A DNA stretch of 9,311 bases from the NCBI GenBank assembly GCA_023435725.1, contig JAEYRD010000060.1, forward strand, positions 1 through 9,311, in the 5' to 3' direction. This document shows, in pieces, positions 4,602 through 9,311 of this stretch. How positions within the stretch are numbered: position 1 is the first letter of the stretch; each line of letters starts with the position of its first letter. Position numbers and translations under genes: made by a program. Under the pieces are notes generated by a model. It saw only the letters and a list, made by a program, of their open reading frames with translations, was not told the DNA's origin and did not search any database. Source of the DNA: Pseudomonadota bacterium (GTDB taxonomy: Bacteria; Pseudomonadota; Alphaproteobacteria; Rhizobiales; Xanthobacteraceae).

Positions 4602-7067
4602 ATGATAAGTTGTCATGCCCGCCGAGGCGTGAGCGTCGTTGCCGTTCAGGCCGCCTTGCTTGCGTCGTCGGGCGGTGCCTTCGCCCAGAGCAGCAGCGCG
4701 GTGCTGCCGCCAGTAACCGTCGATGCGCCCGCCACAGTAAAGCCCAAACCGCGCAAGCCGACGGTGCATTCAGCCGCGGTGAGGGGGCAATCGGCAAAGC
4801 CGCTTAATACGTCCGAGCGGGTTGCTCCGGCCGCGGCCAGCGAGCAGGGCGCGGGCAGCGTTCGTGCGTCAGTCGACACGCCGGCCGCGGTGGCGCGCTA
4901 TCAATTGCCCCAGCGCTCCTTCAGCGTCACGGCGAAGGAGGTTGAGGAAACGATCAACCTCAAGGACCCCGAGGACGCCGTTAAATACATGCCCAGCCTG
5001 TTCGTGCGGAAGCGGAACGACGGCGACAACCAGGCAGTGCTGGCGACGCGAAGCTGGGGCCTCAATTCCAGCGCCCGCACGCTGATCTACTACGACGATC
5101 TCCTCATCTCGGCGCTGATCGGCAACAACAATACGAACTCCTCGCCAAGGTGGAACCTGATTTCGCCCGAAGCGATCGGTCGGGTCGACTACCTCAACGG
5201 TCCGTTCGCCGCCGCCTATCCGGGCAATTCGATCGGGGGCGTCCTCTTGATCACGTCCAAGATGCCGGACAAGCCGTTCGCGACCGCGAAGGAGACGGTC
5301 TCGGTGATGCCGTGGAATCAGTACGGCACCAGGGACACGTATGTGACCAGCCAGACCAGCGTGGCGGCGGGCAATCGCGATGGCAAGCTATCCTGGCTGG
5401 TGAGTGCCAACTATCTCGACAGCTACCAGCAGCCGCTGACCTACACGACGAGCAGCGTAATCCCGGCCGGCACGACGGGCACGTTTCCCGCGCTGAACAA
5501 GCAGGGCGTGCCGGCAAATGTGGTTGGCACGGGCATCCTCGCGCATTCGCAGCAGACATCCGGCAATATCCGCCTTGCCTATGACCTGTCGGCTCAGGTG
5601 CAGGCAACTTATTCGTTCGGGATCTGGAATAACCACCAGGTCTCCGATCCCCAGACCTACCTCCGGTCGGCGGCGACCGGGTTGCCGACTTTCAACAACA
5701 TCTCGACGTTCGCGAACGCCAAATATATCTGGGACGAAACCCATGTGAGCAACGCGGTCGCGATCAAGAGCGACACCAAGGGAATTTTCGATTTCGATCT
5801 TTCCGCCTCGAGCTACAACTATCTGGAAGACACCCAGCTCAATCCCTACACTGTAACTCCCACCGGCGTCGGCTTCTCGCAGAACGGCAAGATCCAGCGC
5901 ATGGACGGGACCAACTGGCAGAACGCCGACGCGAAGGGCATCTGGCGTCCGCTCGGTTACGGCGGAGCGCACGAGATCAGCTTTGGCCTCCACGGCGACC
6001 GGTATCGCCTGGAAAACCCGACATTTGGCTCGACGGTTTGGTATCAGGCCTCGACCGGGACGGGGCAGGTTTATGCAAACAGTGAGGGCGAAACTCGTAC
6101 CGGCGCGCTCTGGCTTCAGGATGCCTGGAAAATCGAGCCCAATCTGAAACTGACGTTGGGCGGGCGTTTGGAGACCTGGCAATCGCTGGATGGTCAGAAC
6201 GTCGTCACCCTGGCCAATGCAGCGGGTGTCATCACCTCGTCGTTCACGACCAACCAGCCGAGCCTGGCGTCGACGAGCTTCTCGCCGAAGGCGTCGCTCT
6301 CCTACGACCCGAACAAGGACTGGAACGTCACGGTCAATTTCGGTGAGGCCTATCGCTACCCGACGGTCCTCGAACTCTATCAGAACGTGACCGTCGGCAA
6401 TACGATCACGGTGGCCAATCCTTTCCTGAAACCCGAGCAAGATTTCACCGGAGAGATCGACATCGAGCGTCATTGGAATGACGGCCGGGTCCGGTTAACC
6501 CTGTTCAGGGAGCGGACAAACAACGCGATCATTGCGCAGACCAACATGATCAACGCGACCCAGAGCGCGACTACGTTCAGCAATGTCGATGCGATCAGGA
6601 TGCAGGGTGTCGAGTTGTCCGCCGACAAGGACAACATTCTCGTCAGCGGTCTACAGCTGTTCGGCAGCCTGACTTATGTCGATTCCCGAATCTTGGCCGA
6701 TGCGGGCTGGGCCGGCGTCGATCCCTTGACGAACCGGGCCACGACTGTGGTCGGCAAACGCGTGCCTTACGTCCCCGATTGGCGCGCCAAGTTCGGCGTC
6801 ACCTATCGGCCGAACGACAGCTGGGCCTATACTGTTGCCGCACGTTACAGCGGCAAGCAGTACTCGACGCTGGACAACACGGATCGCGTGTCTCACGTCT
6901 ACGGCGCATTCGATAACTTTTTCGTTGTCGACTTGAAGATCCACTACAACGCGACGAAGAATTTCGCGTTCGACTTCGGCATCGATAATCTGTTCAACGA
7001 TCAGTATTTCCTGTTCCATCCGTTCCCGGGGCGAACTTTCGTTCTCGCCGGCAAGTATACGTTCTGA
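4602..7067 (+). CDS. pcuB: TonB-dependent outer-membrane receptor, PcuB-like (copper)
   Basis: Outer-membrane beta-barrel receptor of 821 residues that would import a copper species using TonB energy. A Sec signal peptide ends at AFA-Q (residue 28). The mature start has a TonB-box-like LPPVTVDAP (about 35-43) and a proline/lysine linker (KPKPRKP). The plug domain spans about 103-221, with YYDDLL, the LNGPFAAAYPGNSIGG block and ITSKMP. A 22-strand-type barrel full of aromatic-girdled strands follows, ending LAGKYTF with the terminal Phe needed for BAM recognition. I chose the ATG at 4602 because AGGA lies 7 bases upstream and it gives a compact signal peptide; in-frame TTG 4554 and ATG 4557 are alternatives. 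Copper as substrate is inferred from the operon. No Met/His-rich patch like that of copper receptors such as OprC stands out. Confidence 0.88.
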   Translation: MISCHARRGVSVVAVQAALLASSGGAFAQSSSAVLPPVTVDAPATVKPKPRKPTVHSAAVRGQSAKPLNTSERVAPAAASEQGAGSVRASVDTPAAVARYQLPQRSFSVTAKEVEETINLKDPEDAVKYMPSLFVRKRNDGDNQAVLATRSWGLNSSARTLIYYDDLLISALIGNNNTNSSPRWNLISPEAIGRVDYLNGPFAAAYPGNSIGGVLLITSKMPDKPFATAKETVSVMPWNQYGTRDTYVTSQTSVAAGNRDGKLSWLVSANYLDSYQQPLTYTTSSVIPAGTTGTFPALNKQGVPANVVGTGILAHSQQTSGNIRLAYDLSAQVQATYSFGIWNNHQVSDPQTYLRSAATGLPTFNNISTFANAKYIWDETHVSNAVAIKSDTKGIFDFDLSASSYNYLEDTQLNPYTVTPTGVGFSQNGKIQRMDGTNWQNADAKGIWRPLGYGGAHEISFGLHGDRYRLENPTFGSTVWYQASTGTGQVYANSEGETRTGALWLQDAWKIEPNLKLTLGGRLETWQSLDGQNVVTLANAAGVITSSFTTNQPSLASTSFSPKASLSYDPNKDWNVTVNFGEAYRYPTVLELYQNVTVGNTITVANPFLKPEQDFTGEIDIERHWNDGRVRLTLFRERTNNAIIAQTNMINATQSATTFSNVDAIRMQGVELSADKDNILVSGLQLFGSLTYVDSRILADAGWAGVDPLTNRATTVVGKRVPYVPDWRAKFGVTYRPNDSWAYTVAARYSGKQYSTLDNTDRVSHVYGAFDNFFVVDLKIHYNATKNFAFDFGIDNLFNDQYFLFHPFPGRTFVLAGKYTF

Positions 7068-7107
7068 CGGGTGGGACGATGTTGACGACGACAGAAAGGC
7101 AAATGAC

Positions 7108-7629
7108 ATGAACAAGCTCTCACGCATCCTCGCGCTCGCTGCGCTCTCCGCCACAATGTTCGCCGCCCCGGTGCGCGCCGACGACGTCAAGGCCGGCGAT
7201 CTCGTCATCTCGCAGGCCTGGAGCCGGGCGACGCCGGGCGGCGCCAAGGTCGCCGGCGGCTATCTCACCATCGAGAACAAGGGGGCGGCGCCGGACAAGC
7301 TGGTCAGCGTTTCCGCTGATATCGCGGGAAAGGCCGAGGTCCATGAGATGGCGATGGACAACGGGGTGATGAAGATGCGCGCCCTCGACAAGGGCCTCGT
7401 GATCGAACCCGGCAAGACGGTGAAGCTGGCCCCCGGCGGCTATCACCTGATGCTCCAGGAGCTGAAGGGCCCGTTCAAGCAAGGTGACAAGGTGGCGGTG
7501 ACGCTGGAATTCGAGAAGGCCGGCAAGGTCGCCGTCTCCCTTGATGTCCAGGGTGTCGGCGCGCAGGCGCCCGGCGATGGCGGACACATGATGAAGAAAA
7601 TGCCGGATCATTCGGGAATGAAGATGTGA
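7108..7629 (+). CDS. pcuC: Periplasmic copper chaperone PCu(A)C
   Basis: Periplasmic Cu(I) chaperone of 173 residues that supports CuA-centre assembly in aa3-type cytochrome oxidase. A signal peptide ends near VRA-DD (residue 24). The beta-barrel cupredoxin-like domain carries the family ligands His79, Met90, His113 and Met115; Met81 sits next to the first ligand. The spacing between Met90 and His113 is 22 residues. These numbers are the same as the residues reported, from memory, as copper ligands of B. japonicum PcuC, which supports orthology. The C-terminal tail (GGHMMKKMPDHSGMKM) is rich in Met and His and could hold a second, Cu(II)/Cu(I)-relay site. The ATG follows AAAGG at about 8 bases. 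The stop codon overlaps the next start by one base. Confidence 0.96.
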   Translation: MNKLSRILALAALSATMFAAPVRADDVKAGDLVISQAWSRATPGGAKVAGGYLTIENKGAAPDKLVSVSADIAGKAEVHEMAMDNGVMKMRALDKGLVIEPGKTVKLAPGGYHLMLQELKGPFKQGDKVAVTLEFEKAGKVAVSLDVQGVGAQAPGDGGHMMKKMPDHSGMKM

Positions 7630-8063
7630 TGAAACAGATCAAGTCTCCCATGACTTCGCGTCGAAACTTCACGGGCCTCGCGTTCGCGGTGGCTGCGTTG
7701 TTGTCGATTGCTGCGACCCCGCTCGCGGCAGCGACCGACGACGACAGCTTCTTCACTCATCTGCATACCGAGAAGGCGATGGCCAATGTCACGATCTCGC
7801 CGGGTCGCGCAGGCCCGGTCGAGATCGCGATCCAGCTCGAGACGACGGACGAAACGCCGCTTTCGGCAAGAGCAGTATCGGTGACGCTCGTGGATACGCA
7901 GACCGGCAGGAGGCTCGCGCCGGTCGAAGCCTTGCGCGACGGGGAGGACGGTTGGCGCGTGAAGGTGGCGCAGTTGACGCCCGGACGCTGGATGCTGGGC
8001 CTCGGAATCTCGATCTCCGAGGCCGATCACGTCAGCGTCGAATCGCCCATCTTGATCAAATGA
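7629..8063 (+). CDS. YtkA-like periplasmic protein with Tat-type signal
   Basis: Protein of 144 residues starting at the ATG that overlaps the pcuC stop by one base (a GTG three bases earlier is also in frame), so translation is coupled to pcuC. The N-terminus has a twin-arginine motif SRRNFTG (Arg11-Arg12), a hydrophobic run and a cleavage site near LAAA (about 35). The mature part contains HLH (44-46), the stretch VTISPGRAGPVEIAI and later LTPGRWMLGL. This resembles the YtkA-like immunoglobulin-type domain that is also found at the C-terminus of some CopC-CopD/YcnJ proteins. Function is not established; a role in periplasmic copper handling is inferred from position. It could be the gene called pcuD in Bradyrhizobium, but the YcnI gene downstream fits that name equally or better. 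The gene is surely real; the domain call is moderate. Confidence 0.72.
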   Translation: MKQIKSPMTSRRNFTGLAFAVAALLSIAATPLAAATDDDSFFTHLHTEKAMANVTISPGRAGPVEIAIQLETTDETPLSARAVSVTLVDTQTGRRLAPVEALRDGEDGWRVKVAQLTPGRWMLGLGISISEADHVSVESPILIK

Positions 8064-8070
8064 GCACGCC

Positions 8071-8077
8071 AAGGAGG
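8071..8077 (+). promoter_or_regulatory. Strong ribosome binding site fixing the YcnI start
   Basis: AAGGAGG six bases before the ATG at 8084. This decides the start, although the open frame extends back to 7952, and it makes the gene independent of coupling to the gene before it. Confidence 0.85.
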
Positions 8078-8083
8078 TCGAAC

Positions 8084-8602
8084 ATGTCGAAGCGATCCTG
8101 CCTGATCCTGATGACCGCACTCGCCGCATCGCCCGCGGCGGCGCATGTCACGCTCGAATCCAAACAGGCGACGGTCGGGGCGTCCTACAAGGCTGTCTTC
8201 ACAGTGCCGCACGGCTGCGCGGGTTCGCCTACGGTGAAGATTCGCGTGCAGATTCCTGAGGGCGTGATCGCGGTGAAGCCGATGCCGAAGGCGGGCTGGA
8301 ACGTCGATGCCGTCGAGGGCAAATATGCCAGCGAATACGACTATCACGGCAACAAGCTCTCCTCCGGCGTCAAGGAGGTGATGTGGTCCGGCGGCAAGCT
8401 GCTGGACAAGAACTATGACGAGTTCACTATGCACACCGTCCTAACCGACTCGCTCAAGCCGAACACGATTCTGTATTTCCCGGTCGTCCAGGAATGCGAG
8501 ACCGGCGTCAGCCGCTGGATCGAAATCCCGGCAGAGGAGGCAGAGCATTCGCATGAGGGCAAGTCGCCGGCACCTGGCGTGAAGCTCCTGCCAAAACCCT
8601 GA
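8084..8602 (+). CDS. YcnI-family (DUF1775) copper-binding periplasmic protein
   Basis: Protein of 172 residues. A signal peptide ends at AAA-H, so the mature protein should begin with His21. In the YcnI family the new N-terminal His binds Cu(II) in a mono-histidine brace. The DUF1775 hallmarks are visible: HVTLE at the mature start, FTVPHGCAGSPT (39-50), IRVQIPEGV and the PKAGW motif (Trp72). In Bacillus subtilis ycnI is next to ycnJ, and here the next gene is likewise a CopC-CopD fusion. The TGA stop overlaps the following ATG by one base. It probably hands copper to, or takes it from, the neighbouring CopC-CopD protein; this is inference. It may correspond to PcuD of B. japonicum (a periplasmic product before PcuE), but I cannot confirm which of two genes carries that name. 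A C-terminal EHSHE stretch adds two His. Confidence 0.92.
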   Translation: MSKRSCLILMTALAASPAAAHVTLESKQATVGASYKAVFTVPHGCAGSPTVKIRVQIPEGVIAVKPMPKAGWNVDAVEGKYASEYDYHGNKLSSGVKEVMWSGGKLLDKNYDEFTMHTVLTDSLKPNTILYFPVVQECETGVSRWIEIPAEEAEHSHEGKSPAPGVKLLPKP

Positions 8603-9311
8603 TGCGCTTCCTCGCCGCGTTCGCGACGCTGCTTTTCGTTGTCGGCTTCGCGACCGGCGCCCGCGCGCATGCGGCGCTCGTCTCGGTCGAGCCGGCGAGC
8701 GGCAGCATGCTTCCGAGCGCGCCGAAGACAGTGGAGCTGCGCTTCAACGAGGCGGTGACGCCGGGCGCGATTCAGCTGATCGATGGCACGGGCAGGGCCC
8801 GGGATGACACGCGCGTCGTTGTATCGGGAGAGACTATTTCGGTTGCGATGCCGCCGGACCTGCCCCAGGGCACGGCCGTCGTGAGTTATCGCGTGATTTC
8901 GCAGGATGGCCATCCGGTCTCGGGATCGGTCATTTTCTCGATCGGCATGCCAACTGCGACGCAGCCCCCCGCAAATGCTGACAGAGGGATGAATGCGCTG
9001 ATCTGGTTGGCGCGCGTCGGTCTCTATCTCGGCCTGTTCGTCGGCGTCGGCGGCGTGTTCTTTGCGAGCTGGGTTGCGTGGTCGATGACTGGCATGGTCG
9101 TTCCGCGCATGGCGCTCTCCATCGGCCTCCCGAGCGCCATTGTCTCTCTGGGGGCGTTGGGCCTCGATCTCCTCGGCCTGCCGCCGACGGGTCTCGTGAC
9201 CATCGCCCCCTGGAAAGTGGCGTTCGCGACAAGTGCCGGTCCCTCATTGCTGGTTGCCATCGCCGCGATGCTGCTTGCTCTGCTGACGCTGCGCAGCGCA
9301 CGGTACGTGCG
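8602..9311 (+). CDS. pcuE: CopC-CopD fusion copper transport protein, YcnJ/PcuE-like (partial)
   Basis: Inner-membrane copper importer with an N-terminal periplasmic CopC domain; 236 residues are visible before the right edge. The signal peptide ends at ARA-H, leaving His23 as the mature N-terminus. The CopC domain runs to about residue 115 and ends with SYRVISQDGHPVSG; Asp102 and His104 with His23 make the classic His1/Asp/His Cu(II) site. The Met-rich Cu(I) site of plasmid CopC proteins is absent. After a linker come membrane helices at about 133-160, 168-190 and 208-230, the start of the CopD domain. The ATG overlaps the YcnI stop (TGATG), so the two are translationally coupled. The published PcuE is a membrane-integral YcnJ homologue, which fits. 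The remaining CopD part, and any C-terminal YtkA domain, cannot be seen. Confidence 0.9.
   Translation, partial: MRFLAAFATLLFVVGFATGARAHAALVSVEPASGSMLPSAPKTVELRFNEAVTPGAIQLIDGTGRARDDTRVVVSGETISVAMPPDLPQGTAVVSYRVISQDGHPVSGSVIFSIGMPTATQPPANADRGMNALIWLARVGLYLGLFVGVGGVFFASWVAWSMTGMVVPRMALSIGLPSAIVSLGALGLDLLGLPPTGLVTIAPWKVAFATSAGPSLLVAIAAMLLALLTLRSARYV

Noticed and set aside
3956..4807. Plus-strand open frame of 283 codons through pcuA and the start of pcuB
   Set aside because: Arg/Pro/Ala-rich shadow frame typical of GC-rich DNA. The overlapping DUF2946 and TonB-receptor frames have recognisable motifs.
5388..6473. Minus-strand open frame of 361 codons inside the TonB receptor
   Set aside because: It is antisense to an intact receptor gene whose plug and barrel motifs are clear. 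Its own translation shows no domain.

Overview
The window is GC-rich DNA with dense, tightly spaced genes. It looks like an alphaproteobacterium, most probably Bradyrhizobium or a close relative. The strongest pointer is the plus-strand copper operon. It has the gene set of the pcu operon described in Bradyrhizobium japonicum, and its PCu(A)C chaperone carries the metal ligands at exactly the residue numbers I recall for PcuC (His79, Met90, His113, Met115). The genus call is inference from gene content, not from a search.

Left part (1-3122, minus strand): three genes of a sugar-type ABC importer in the order substrate-binding protein (Tat signal), double-domain ATPase (RbsA/MglA type), and permease (RbsC type, running off the left edge). 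The gaps are 6 and 12 bases, so this is one operon. The sugar cannot be named from sequence. The region upstream (3123-3260) contains a 9-bp inverted repeat.

Middle (3261-4133): a minus-strand single-domain globin, then about 470 bases with no convincing protein gene. This gap separates the globin from the divergent copper operon. It holds a strong intrinsic terminator in minus orientation just before the globin start, a sigma-54-like -24/-12 element about 75 bases behind that terminator, an AT-richer stretch with a small palindrome, and a short hairpin. A small RpoN-dependent RNA, or an attenuated leader for the globin, is the most interesting hypothesis here.

Right part (4134-9311, plus strand): a copper acquisition and delivery operon. 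It encodes a small Cys/His DUF2946 periplasmic protein (pcuA-like), a TonB-dependent outer-membrane receptor (pcuB-like), a PCu(A)C copper chaperone (pcuC), a YtkA-like Tat-exported protein, a YcnI/DUF1775 protein, and a CopC-CopD fusion (YcnJ/PcuE-like) cut by the right edge. Together they would move copper through the outer membrane, chaperone it in the periplasm towards cytochrome oxidase assembly, and pass it across the inner membrane. The published operon has five genes. Here six are seen, and the YtkA-like gene or the YcnI gene is the additional one.
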